From Labyrinthula sp. Ha (taxonomy: Eukaryota; Sar; Bigyra; Labyrinthulida; Labyrinthulaceae): DNA of 64,000 bases. Each line of letters opens with the position of its first letter. Position 1 is the first letter of the stretch. The notes below the pieces were generated by a model. The model did not search any database. It worked only from the letters and a program-made list of their open reading frames with translations, and was not told the DNA's origin. A program made the translations under genes and the position numbers. Location: the NCBI GenBank assembly GCA_015227615.1, contig JAALGZ010000047.1:222395-286394 (forward strand). Reading direction: 5' to 3'. Shown one piece after another: positions 8,995 through 19,420 of this stretch.

Positions 8995-11082
8995 ATGTTA
9001 AAATTTGTTTTCTTTCTTGCTATTGTTGTCAATCTAAGTAGAGAAAAACTACTCGAGCGGCCATTGGATTTATGGACTCTTGATGTTGAAGGAACAAGAA
9101 CAACGAGAAACAGACGTTTAGATGGAGTGACTGGAAAGTTTTTCTTGGAATTGAAGTCCTCCCTTTCTGAGCTTCCTTCCATCTTGAGTAAGACTTCATC
9201 TATCAACCTTCCACTCTCGGAGGAAGAAAGTTTAAGTTGTAAGATATCTGAAGGGAATAGAGCAGTTTCAAGTGTGTTGAGTGAAAAGTTTCCTTCTCTT
9301 CACTTTTATTCTGGAACTTGTGGTGAAGTTACTTCTGGAGATATTCAACAACTTGAACTTATTTTTAACTCTGCTGAAGATCAAGTTGATAGTTTTTCAG
9401 CAACAATTACTTCAGAAAGTAGAAATTTTTATATTGATTCTGCTGAACGTGGATCAAATAAGTATGTTTTATATAATACAAGAACTGCAAGAAGAGAAAT
9501 GATAGACAATGGACACTATCATATAGAAGAGAAACCTTTGAACAATGAACTCAAAGAACCAATCAAAGCAAGTTATTTGAAAGGTTTTGATGTGGACAAA
9601 ATGGCTAAAAAGTTTGCAGAAATTGCAGTAGAGAAAAGAAAGTTTCAATCTTCTGCTACAGGGTATATTTTCAAGATTGAATTTCTAGCTAATCAGGAAT
9701 ACTCTGGTTATCACGGTGCGACTCGTGATTCAGTTTTTGCTGCTATGGCTACTTTACTCTCTAGAGTGAACGGTATTTATGCTAGGGAGTTTGGTGCGTT
9801 TTTTCAATTCAGCGATGCTCAAGATCTAGGGATCTGTCTACCTGGAACCCAGGAAAATGAGAAAAGAAGAAGAATATGCAAACATGTTCCAAATGACTTT
9901 GATATTTGGATTTTTGGTTCCAGTTTATTAGGCTGGCTTGGTGTAGATCCTTCCACTTATGATCTTCGTCACTTTCTCTCTACAGCCAGTGGTGCTGTAT
10001 CATCATATCCTGCTTTGTGTAAACCTGATGAACGCGGTTCAGCAACTGGAAATTCAGTTCCAGAAGGTGATATCTTTGCTGCTGATTCTACTGCACACGA
10101 GATTGGACATCAATTTTTTGGTGCACATAGTTTTAGAGACTGTTTTGGGCCCAAATATCAAGGAAATATGCTTGCAGGGGCAGTTGAACCAGGTGGAGGA
10201 ACAACTATTATGAGCTATTCGGGGAGATGTTATAAAAATGACATACAACAAGAACAAGATCCTTATTTCAACTCAGCTAACTTAGTTGCGATGTACAACT
10301 ATATGTTATCTGTTGCTGAAGATGGTATTTGTGGACAAAGTTTTCAAATAGATGATCCAGAAAAAAGTCTTTCTCCAAATATACAGGTGGAATCTACTTG
10401 CACTGTTCCAGTTGGAAATGCTTTTCAACTAAATGCTTTGGGAGTGAGTCGAAAAGGTTTTTATTCTTGGGATAGGGTAGACCCTGGATTTGAAGATCTG
10501 GATAGTAAAACTTTGGGAAGATTTAGGCCTTATACACCAACCAAGGTAGTGTCAAGATATTTTCCAAATCTTCATTATTTAGCATACCCTGAAACAAGCA
10601 ATAGAGATTGGGAAGAACTTCCTTCTATTCCTAGAAACATGACTATGAGATTCACCGAAAGAACTTTATTCAGTAAGACAAAAATAGAAACTGAGTTTTC
10701 AAGTGGTATTGTTGGTCAGTTTCAAACCGCTGATGTTCAGGTTGAGTTTGTTACTTCAATTGATCCACTTGAAGTTGATTTTGCAACTATGAATTCTTCT
10801 GCAACTGCAGGAGAACCTATCCATCTAACATATGTGGCTGATTCTTCTGTTCATCAAGTTGAATTCTATGCTGCAAACAATGACCTTAATCCTGTAGAGG
10901 TTTTACATTATGAGACTGATGTTGTAGAATTAGATTGGAAATTTGTTGGAGTCGGAAGTGGTGGTGTTGCGACGATTTACATACCAAAATGTCTATCTGG
11001 AGAAATCATCATTGTTGCTAGGATAGGTAACGAAAAGTGTTTTTACTTTGATGTCATCACTGGGATAACTGTTTCTCATTGA
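8995..11082 (+). CDS. Secreted M12B/reprolysin-like metzincin, copy A
   Basis: 695 residues, intronless. Signal peptide about 1-18, then a furin-like RNRR (38-41), a propeptide-like region (about 42-170), a catalytic domain (about 220-445) and a C-terminal beta-rich domain (about 455-695). The zinc site is HEIGHQFFGAH (H368, E369, H372, G376, H378), a full HExxHxxGxxH metzincin motif, followed by the Met-turn TTIMSYSG (M406). The pattern of zinc site, EPGGGTTIM, then DPYFNSA matches reprolysin-like proteases known in bacteria and protists, so a secreted zinc endopeptidase is expected. The N-terminal ~380 bp of coding DNA is near-identical to the other three copies while the catalytic part is not. 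It ends in TGA, whereas its paralogues end in TAA or TAG. Substrate unknown; the divergent LNR protein is a candidate partner. Confidence 0.9.
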   Translation: MLKFVFFLAIVVNLSREKLLERPLDLWTLDVEGTRTTRNRRLDGVTGKFFLELKSSLSELPSILSKTSSINLPLSEEESLSCKISEGNRAVSSVLSEKFPSLHFYSGTCGEVTSGDIQQLELIFNSAEDQVDSFSATITSESRNFYIDSAERGSNKYVLYNTRTARREMIDNGHYHIEEKPLNNELKEPIKASYLKGFDVDKMAKKFAEIAVEKRKFQSSATGYIFKIEFLANQEYSGYHGATRDSVFAAMATLLSRVNGIYAREFGAFFQFSDAQDLGICLPGTQENEKRRRICKHVPNDFDIWIFGSSLLGWLGVDPSTYDLRHFLSTASGAVSSYPALCKPDERGSATGNSVPEGDIFAADSTAHEIGHQFFGAHSFRDCFGPKYQGNMLAGAVEPGGGTTIMSYSGRCYKNDIQQEQDPYFNSANLVAMYNYMLSVAEDGICGQSFQIDDPEKSLSPNIQVESTCTVPVGNAFQLNALGVSRKGFYSWDRVDPGFEDLDSKTLGRFRPYTPTKVVSRYFPNLHYLAYPETSNRDWEELPSIPRNMTMRFTERTLFSKTKIETEFSSGIVGQFQTADVQVEFVTSIDPLEVDFATMNSSATAGEPIHLTYVADSSVHQVEFYAANNDLNPVEVLHYETDVVELDWKFVGVGSGGVATIYIPKCLSGEIIIVARIGNEKCFYFDVITGITVSH

Positions 11083-14000
11083 GTTTCTGTAGGTTAGTAG
11101 CGCGACGGGATAAATATTAATGCACAAATTGTTTCTCTCAACATTCATTTATAAATATAATAAATAAATTTTATTTTTTTCTCTTCGCCTCAGTATATTT
11201 GTTCTTCTCTAAAGATTTCTTGAAGTTTATCTTTTGAATTGTGTATGTTGTGGTGTTTTTGATATATGTTTTGTTTCAGCTATCTTGTCTGGTGGTGTTC
11301 AACGTCTTGTTATGGTCTGAAATATGTTTAAATATGTGTATATGGTGGTTTTGGACCTTTTGTTTGGTTTCCAGCTGTGTTTAGGGGTTCCTTTTTGTTA
11401 TACGTTGTATTTTTGATCACTCGGATGATGAAATATGTTGTGATAATATACGAACGCAATGTAAATTATTCCTGGATCTTAATGTGGGAAATTTTACATT
11501 AACGTGATATTTGAAATTATGAGAACTTTTATTTCAGATACCGAATTCCAATAGTTATGAAATATATGTTATTATTTGGAATATTTAGAAGAATTAAGCC
11601 TATAAAATATTGGAACTTACCGGAAATAGTTGTTGATAGTGATGCTACTAATGGAATACCGGTAACTCTTCTAATAGTTTTGATATATTTTACTAGTTTT
11701 TGTTAACCGTTAAGATATTAAGTGAAAAAATATAAAAGAAAGAGAAAACCAAGAAGTTATTGTTATTTGAAGTCAACTAGTTAATGTAGAAAACCCCAGA
11801 TAGAGCCAATACTTGAAGCTCATAACAAGGCTATATTGAAAATTTTGCTTCTTTCAGGATGTCGTAAGTAGTATTTTAACATAATTCGCACACATGTGCA
11901 AACAAAAATCTGGTTGAATAGTGAAGGACCTTCTCTTCTTACCTTTCGTGTTAATTGTTTCTAAACAGTAAATAAACAATTCATATTTACATTAACGGAA
12001 TATAACGGTACAATAAACTGTTAACAATAGGAAACAGTTCAAATATGCTATAATCAGTGCAACATATTCTTATTTGACTATATTTCTCAAGGGGAAAATC
12101 CTTAACCTAAATCCTTAAAATTAAGGCATGAGCTTGTTTTCAGTATATTCTCAAATGATAGGAGTTTAATTATTGTAAGGAAACAGTTCTAGGAGTACAT
12201 ATCTTAGTTAATTGCTAGTGATATGAACCTTAGTCTTACAAACGTTGTTTGTATCGCAGGAGGGGTAATTAATGTCGATTTCTGTAACCAATATCAAATA
12301 AAATTATAAATATAACTACTATGGATTATAAGAGTCTTCATTATTCTTTTTAAAGCATCATTTCGTACAATCGTTTAACCACCAAAGCATGTAATATCTA
12401 ACAAAGATATAAAGAAGTTCGACCTAAGCTTACATCTTCAGATACTATGTATAACATAATTAAAGTACATTTAGCTTGATTAATATACCATAATTCTGTA
12501 ACAGATACTATATTCCGAATGGGCACGGGTATGTAAATTTGAGTGGGAGAAAGCATTCCTCTCACTCCACAAAATTCTACTGTATATAAGTCTACAGCGA
12601 CAAAGACATGCTTTAGTAAAACCACTGATAATTTAAATATTATCAAACTTTTCAAACTATTTTATTCCTTCGAATAAGCTCAATCTAACTTACTGCCATT
12701 GGGAAACCTAAACTGACTCTGTAGAAAACAATTGAAGAAAATTGTTATTCCGAAGAGTTGTTTGTATATATTAATATTATTCAAGATTTTCAGAAATCTC
12801 GGACAGTTTGGTTGATTTTCATGATAAATCACGTACAACAATGTTGTGGAATATAAAGAAAAGTAACGTCAAGTAACAAGAGTTGGTTTTGGACTGAAGA
12901 TAGAGATAACTAATGCACCGAGAGTTCTGGAGTCATGAACTGACTTGACATAATACTTTATAAAGTATGATTAAAAAAGCTGGACATGCTTACCAATAAA
13001 TATAGCAAGATAAAAGTTAAATCTGCTTATCGATATATAAAGGTTTATATACCAATAAATCACCAGTAACAGTTGGACTGGGCTCCTTCAACAATGTAAA
13101 CTAAATAGTTAACAAGTACGGGTTATGCATCTAGAATACACGGTCTAACGTCGTTGAGGTCAACCGTTAAGATAGACAGTAACTATATTTTTAAATATAT
13201 TCTCTCGTAGCAGTCCGAAGTTATAGAAAGAAACTCACATTAAGAATTCTCCCATACTTGTAGACTGCAAAATGATGGCACATGAACTAGACTATTCTTT
13301 CAAGTATACAACCATCCAGAGTAACATCGATACTTCTAAGAATGGAATGTAAGAAGGTGTTAATATCTCTCCCAACAATAAAAGATATATTCGCAATGAG
13401 ATAAATCTCCTTTGTACTATCAAGCTTAGTAATACGATATACTTCAATATATTGATTTGGAAAATAGAGTCCACCTGAAACAGAGAAAGTTAAAATACCT
13501 ACACATGCAATAAATAACCTGTGTCAATGAACTAGAAACATAGCCATAAAGAGACCACTAAGAAACTTTGTTAAATACTATTATGGAAAAGATGGATATA
13601 ACTGGTACTTACTTTAGTATATTTTTCTTTCTGGCCTTTACCTAAATATATGCGAGAAAATAGTATACACATATTCGTTGTCGATTAGAAATACATGTTA
13701 TTCAGTTAAAGAAGCCGTAAGAAAGGAAGCAAGACTATAATAAACTTACAACTTCTCTTATATCCCACTAATAAAATACGGATATTATAACATAGTCAAA
13801 CTCTTATCACTCTATTTATAAATCATCAGTGGTAAATTACAAATTTGAAGTTGACTTCATGTATGTGAATCTTAGAGGTAATATCATTAAATTTTCCCAA
13901 ATCAAGAGTAATGAATATTTCCAATAGCTAGTTTAGGTAGAGTTCAAAAGATTGTTAACAAAGAACGATTTTTTAGAAGATTAGTTTCACTAATTAAAGT

Positions 14001-14399
14001 ATGTTTTATTCTAACCCATCAGTTGAGAGCAACACTCTATGACAGAGAACGGTTGTGAACCAAAATATTTGTCCTCAACAGGGTTATAGCACTATATATG
14101 CTACCTCGCATTACCCAACTAAACTATTTAAGTTTTTTTATATTTTTTAGCCAAGAATACTGTGATCCATGTACTCAATCCTTATAGTATACCCAAACTT
14201 TGAAGTTCCCAAGAAAAATAAAATACAAGAAAGTACTTCATCTTCACTGTTGAGTTTATTATACTATAATATATGAGAATTTGCAAAATTTGGATAATTT
14301 TAACTTTTAGTTCTCTTAGATCAACACCTACTGAGGCAAGAATTAACTAGATTCTCTTGCAAATCCAAATTTCCAGTAATACTATAATAACAAGTACTG
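11083..14399. other. Intergenic stretch between pairs A and B
   Basis: 3.3 kb. The first ~100 bp should contain the metzincin A 3' end (several AATAAA-like words near 11150-11170), followed by the LTR-like remnant. On the minus strand, two protein-like open stretches (12398-12655 and 13287-13474) have splice-like edges but no recognised family. I call no gene. Confidence 0.4.
11225..11870 (+). mobile_element. Possible LTR remnant related to the 57.6-kb gypsy-type element
   Basis: Patches match the region just upstream of the gypsy-type gag-pol frame in the same order: a block like GATATATGTTTTGTTTCAGC (11265-11285, compare about 57757-57778) and, some 400 bp on, a block with TTGATATATTTTACTAG then GTTAAAG/GTTAAGATAT and an AAAAGAGAAAA tract (11675-11745, compare 58250-58310). 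The DNA between is diverged. It looks like an old, degraded solo LTR or LTR fragment. Boundaries are approximate. Confidence 0.3.
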
Positions 14400-15068
14400 C
14401 TATTTTTCACAGTCACCAAGATCAAAATTACATGCAGTAACGTTGCAAGTAAAGTCACAAATGCCGTCCCCTAAGTACTCCATGGGACAGAAGGTGTTGA
14501 CACAAGGAAATGGTTTATCGATGCAATCTCCACCATCCGTCTCACATTCATCATTGTAGCATTTATCATCACAAAACCCATCTCCCACATAATTAAGGTC
14601 ACATCCTTTTTCCAGACATGCTAACGGGGTTTTTAACTCGTATTTTGTTTCATTTGTATCACAAGCTCCTCCATCAAAGTTACATACTTCGCTGTTACAA
14701 TTGAGATCACATATTCGATCTTTCAAATAATCAGTGTTACATCCAGTTCTTTCGCATTCGGCAAACTCGCAGTCACCTAGATCAAACCCACAAGCTTCAG
14801 TATTACATGGTTCATAACATTCTCCATCGCCCAAACTAAATTGTAAATAAACTAGAGTTTACTTTGCGGTATTGCAGCCTCCTTTATAGCATACAATAGG
14901 ATCTGGAACATGAGTACAATCTCCAGAATCAAACTTACATTCTTCGTTATAACACTTAATATCACAAAAACCATCCCCCACCCAATCAGCAATGCAGCCC
15001 TGTGCACATTCTACACCATCCTGTGCAGTTGCAGATACTAAAAGTGTAGCAGTTATAAATAACTTCAT
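14400..15068 (-). CDS. Secreted LNR protein, pair B
   Basis: Two exons (14863-15068 and 14400-14835) with a 27-nt phase-2 intron at 14836-14862 (donor GTAAAC, acceptor ATTTAG). Spliced length is 642 nt, 213 residues. Signal peptide MKLFITATLLVSATA, then five LNR modules (first ADWVGDGFCDIKCYNEEC, last CNVTACNFDLGDCEK). Without splicing, translation stops within one codon of the donor, whereas splicing restores the LGDGEC start of module 2. It is closest to LNR C in sequence and module order, and its protease neighbour is also closest to protease C, so the whole pair was probably duplicated as a unit. Extracellular location and partnership with the protease are inferred. Confidence 0.88.
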
Positions 15069-15625
15069 TTAACGACAAATAAGTTTGATTGAAACAATTT
15101 TCTTGAAAAGTGATCCAAAGTTCGAATTAATTACTTCAACAAAATGTCAACTGTAAGTTTAGTTTTATCCTTAAGGTTGTGTAATAGGATCAGGAGTTGA
15201 ATCTCGTGGACCACGAGTAAGTTCATTACTTGCTTAATACAGCAAATTTTTGTATCTGGAACTGTGTGCGTTGAAGAACATTAATAATAAACGGTTTAAT
15301 TAAGAAACACTTAAATTTTATCCAACTTAGATAAGAAGTGTAACTGTAATACTTGTTCTCTAGGGTTCTTTTCTCTAGTTAAGTCTAAATATTGGAAGAT
15401 GAAAAGTTGTCTACAGGACTTAAACCATTTAAGTGGGGAAACAAGTTTTTTTGTTTTTACTTTGTATTGAAACAATGGAATATAGTGTACGTGTAAGTAC
15501 ACTAGAAGATAAGGGAAATAATACGCAAACCTTCTTAGCAAATACTGTCCAGGGACAATAACATTTCCTTGAGTTCAAAGTTTTTCTAGTACAAATATAG
15601 CAAAGGTAACTAATAGAAGTCTAAC
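15069..15625. promoter_or_regulatory. Bidirectional promoter region, pair B, with palindrome
   Basis: A 557-bp spacer. It contains a perfect 7-1-7 inverted repeat CTCGTGG-A-CCACGAG at 15203-15217, 135 bp upstream of the LNR start codon. A weaker version sits at almost the same distance in pair C, with shared flanks (TTAATACAG). This could be a dimeric transcription-factor site. Confidence 0.45.
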
Positions 15626-17728
15626 ATGTGCAACATTGGGCTTTTAATTGGTGCTATGAGTTTTACCACGGCAAAAACACTTGAGCAACCTGTGGATTTA
15701 TGGAGTCTTGATGTTAAAGAGGCAACTACACTAAGGAATAGACGTTTAGATGGAGTGACTGGAAAGTCTTTCTTGGAATTGAAGTCATCCCTTTCTGAGC
15801 TTCCTTCCATCTTGAGTAAGACTTCATCTATTAACCTTCCACTTTCGGAAGAAGAGAGTCTAAGTTGTAAGATATCTGAAGGGAATAGAGCAGTTTCAAG
15901 TGTGTTGAGTAAAAAGTTTCCTTCTCTTCACTTTTATTCTGGAACTTGTGGTGAAGTTACTTCTGGAGATATTCAACAACTTGAACTTATTTTTAACTCT
16001 GCTGAAGATCAAGTTGATAGTTTTTCAGCAACAATAACTTCAGAAAGTAGAAATTTTTATATTGATTCTGCTGAACGTGGATCAAATAAGTATGTTTTAT
16101 ACAATACAAAAACTGCAAGAGGAGAAATGAAAGCAAATGGAGAATATAGTATGGAAGATAAAGTTGTATTTAATAAAGAAGTTATTAGCAAAGAATTGAA
16201 AAAAGTAGCCAAGTCAAGAGTTTTGGAAGGTTTTGATGCTGATCAATTAGCTGAAGAGCTTGCAAGAGCTGCCGCAGAAAGAAAAGAAATGCTATCTTTA
16301 AGAACAGGATATATTTTTAATATTGCATTACTTACCAGCCAACAATTTTCGTTTTATCATAAATCAACAAGAGAATCAGTGTTTTCTGTATTGGTAATTT
16401 TGCTTTCTAGAGTAAATGGAATCTATGCGAGAGAACTAGGTCTCTTCTTTAAATTCATAGAAGATCAAGATCTTGCGATTTGTCTCCCTGGAAAACAAGA
16501 AACAGATCTCATAAGACGAAGAATATGTAGATCTGTTCGAAACGGCATTTCCATTGTTCTGCAAGCAGAGCAGGTTTTAAATCAGCTGGGAATTAACTCA
16601 TCTAGTTACGATGTTGCTCACTCTCTTGTTACTACCAAGGGCGGTATAGGTACATATCCAAGTTTGTGCCAATCTAACAAGACAGAAGGTGCAACAGGAT
16701 TTCTTACCCCTGATACTGATGTATTTGCTGTTGACTTTGTTTCACACGAGCTAGGACATCAACTCTTTGCAGAACATAGTTTTAGAGATTGTACTGGACC
16801 ATATGATTTTCAGCTGAACCCAGATGGAGCTGTAGAGCCTGGAGGAGGATCAAGTATAATGGGTTATGCGGGTCTTTGTCAAGACAAAAACTTACAGTTG
16901 CGATCTGATCCTTATTTTAACTCAGCACAGTTAATTCCTATGCACAACTACATATTATCTGTCGCTGAAAATGGTACTTGTGGACAACGTTTTGAAATTA
17001 AAGATCCAGAAATATCTCTTTCGTCAAATATAGAAGTTGAGTCTAAATGTACTGTTCCAGTTGGAAATCCTTTTCAATTGAATGCTTTAGGAGTAACTGG
17101 AAATGGCTTTTATTCTTGGGAACGAGCTGATACAGGATATGAGGACCTATATAGTAAAACTCTTGGAAGATTTAGATCCTGGAAACCAACAAAATCGGTA
17201 TCAAGATATTTTCCAAATCTTCATTATTTAATATATCCTGAAACAAGTAATAAGACATTTGAAGAACTTCCTTCTATTGCTAGAAATATGACTATGAGAT
17301 TTACAGAAAGGGCTTTATTTGATATGACTAAGAGTGAGACAGAATTTTCAGCTGGTATTGTTGGCCAATTTCAAACTGCCAGTGTTTTTGTTAACTTTGT
17401 TACTTCCATTGCTCCTCTTAGAGTAAACTTCTCAGCTATTGGTTCTGTTGTTTCTGCTGGTAAACCCATTCATTTGTCGTACACAGCAGATTCTTCAGTT
17501 CATCTTGTTAAGTTTTATGCTGCTCATAATGACCTAAAACCAGTAGACGTATTTCGCTATGAGACTGATATTGTTGAACTTGATTGGAAGTTTATTGGAG
17601 TCGGGAGTGAAGGGGTTGCAACTTTATACCTTCCAAAGTGTTTAACTGGAGAAATAATAATTGTTGCACGAGTAGGAAACGAGATGTGCTTTTACTTCGA
17701 TCTAGCTGTTGGTGTGATGGTTTCTTAA
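15626..17728 (+). CDS. Secreted M12B/reprolysin-like metzincin, copy B
   Basis: 700 residues, intronless, same architecture as copy A: signal peptide (about 1-17), RNRR at 37-40, propeptide-like region to about 170, catalytic domain about 225-450, beta-rich C-terminal domain. The zinc site is HELGHQLFAEH (H374, E375, H378, H384), with Ala382 where metzincins usually have Gly. The Met-turn SSIMGYAG (M412) is intact. Zinc ligands and the catalytic Glu are present, so it may still be active, perhaps with altered efficiency. From about residue 427 through the stop and ~60 bp beyond, the DNA is near-identical to copy C, although the two catalytic cores differ widely. Residues about 165-222 instead resemble copy D (MEDKVVFNKEV). 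The gene therefore looks like a recombination mosaic. Confidence 0.9.
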   Translation: MCNIGLLIGAMSFTTAKTLEQPVDLWSLDVKEATTLRNRRLDGVTGKSFLELKSSLSELPSILSKTSSINLPLSEEESLSCKISEGNRAVSSVLSKKFPSLHFYSGTCGEVTSGDIQQLELIFNSAEDQVDSFSATITSESRNFYIDSAERGSNKYVLYNTKTARGEMKANGEYSMEDKVVFNKEVISKELKKVAKSRVLEGFDADQLAEELARAAAERKEMLSLRTGYIFNIALLTSQQFSFYHKSTRESVFSVLVILLSRVNGIYARELGLFFKFIEDQDLAICLPGKQETDLIRRRICRSVRNGISIVLQAEQVLNQLGINSSSYDVAHSLVTTKGGIGTYPSLCQSNKTEGATGFLTPDTDVFAVDFVSHELGHQLFAEHSFRDCTGPYDFQLNPDGAVEPGGGSSIMGYAGLCQDKNLQLRSDPYFNSAQLIPMHNYILSVAENGTCGQRFEIKDPEISLSSNIEVESKCTVPVGNPFQLNALGVTGNGFYSWERADTGYEDLYSKTLGRFRSWKPTKSVSRYFPNLHYLIYPETSNKTFEELPSIARNMTMRFTERALFDMTKSETEFSAGIVGQFQTASVFVNFVTSIAPLRVNFSAIGSVVSAGKPIHLSYTADSSVHLVKFYAAHNDLKPVDVFRYETDIVELDWKFIGVGSEGVATLYLPKCLTGEIIIVARVGNEMCFYFDLAVGVMVS

Positions 17729-19293
17729 TAGAAGTATAATTTTGATAAGTTGCATAAGTTAACTATTAAGGGAAATTTTCTTTCATTTGATGCCGAACAA
17801 GTGTGCCAATCCACCACGGAAGCACTAGTTTTCTAGAATCAAAGAAGTTTATTAATTATATTATTATTACTATAATGTGTTTATCGAAATATTATTTATT
17901 TTGCAACAAAATTTCTCCCTGTACCGTTTTGAAACATTAGAAAGATTCAAGTAGTATTCTTCGATATCCTACATCAGTTTTCACTTCTGTCCAATTTGAT
18001 TACTCTTTAAAATCTTTTGATAGTGAAACAGCGTAAAGTGATGTAAGCAGGAAACGAATCCTTTTTCGTACTATTCGTTTCTGTCTTTTCATTCTTTGTA
18101 AATAGATAAAGTGATGACGTGGACTGATGAAAATGTCTATGTATTCTACTGCCTGTAAATTTGTACAATGGGAAATTATCAATACAATAAAAAGAGCTGG
18201 GAATAAGAATCCAAACTCAGAAAACTTAAAATAAAGAGTAGTATTTTTCAGTGTGTGGGAATACTTATTTTTACTGAGTACCTGAGTTTGGAATAAGTGG
18301 AAGCTTTAAGTTTTTAAGATCAGACTTTATTTAGAAAAATATTTTCCAGAGAAAGCTAAGTCGATCCTTTAATCTTGATTTAAACAATCATTAGAAGAAT
18401 TTAATATAATACTCTTTATTTCTTCACTCATTTCCCGGATTCTAGTTGTAGTTCCTGTATCATTGATTCTTAAGAATTAAGAATACGATGTGATCACAGT
18501 TTACCGGTTCTCCAAGCCAGACCAATAGCATATAGATACGTGTGATTTTGACAATTGATCCAGTTCATATATTTTAATATCAGATACAGAAGATTATTAA
18601 ACATATACGTTTCTCCATTAGCTTAATACCATGCGACCGTTAAGTATTGAGAAAATGAACTAAAATGTGTATAGCGGACACAGACATATCAACTTAAAAC
18701 AAAAAATTAAGACAAAATCAACAAGATAAATATATTCATGAGAACACGTAGGCTTATTCAGTAAAACTCTCAATAGGAGATAAGATATATAACCAATCAC
18801 TAGGATTTGACTAAGAGAGGGTCCATGAAACCACAACACTATGTTTCCTGGAAGATACGATCAGCCAAAAAAAAACAGAGTTCCGAAATGAAGATCAAGA
18901 AAGAAGAAGAAGTGAGGGTTATCTTTGATGGTATCAAACAAAGAAGCAAAAAAAATAGGCAGAAAAGACACTATAACGGATACAATAAAGAGGGGGGGGG
19001 GTAAGTGTAGTAAAGAACCGACCTATTGACACCAGTGAAAACAAAACTTTACTTCCAATGTGATTGAAGATGAGAAAAAAATGTGAATTATTTGATATCC
19101 TGGCACTCGAGAATAACTTACAACTAAAACAAAGGATTCAGGGAAGCTGATATGCAGGTGTCTCAACTATGTGGAATATATCTATATATTTCGAGAACCA
19201 CTTTAGGATGTTTTAATTTCTGAGTTATACCTAAGTGTATTGGAATAAACATAATAAAATCTCTTGATCTGTTATATATATACGTATATTGCG

Positions 19294-19420
19294 CAGCGAA
19301 GAAAACTACAAGCAATAAAGAAATAAAATAATATAATTTTAACGTCATCTATTTTCCAGTGAAGAAAACTACAAGCAATAAAGAAAAAAAATAATATAAT
19401 TTTAACGTCATCTATTTTCC
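19294..19420 (+). repeat. Two-copy tandem repeat, 63-bp unit
   Basis: Two consecutive near-identical units, each containing GAAGAAAACTACAAGCAATA and ending AACGTCATCTATTTTCCA. They differ by a couple of bases and a short A-run change, so the duplication is recent. No coding role visible. Confidence 0.8.

Noticed and set aside
8907-9206. Minus-strand open frame over the start of metzincin A, with counterparts in B, C and D (containing FPVTPSKRLFL)
   Set aside because: It recurs only because the overlapping sense-strand block is near-identical in all four genes; it is a shadow of the propeptide-coding DNA.
9959-10213. Second-frame open stretches inside the metzincin catalytic regions (also 34833-35120 and 51208-51531)
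   Set aside because: Out of frame with the conserved catalytic domain and rich in Leu/Val/Ile from codon bias; not genes.
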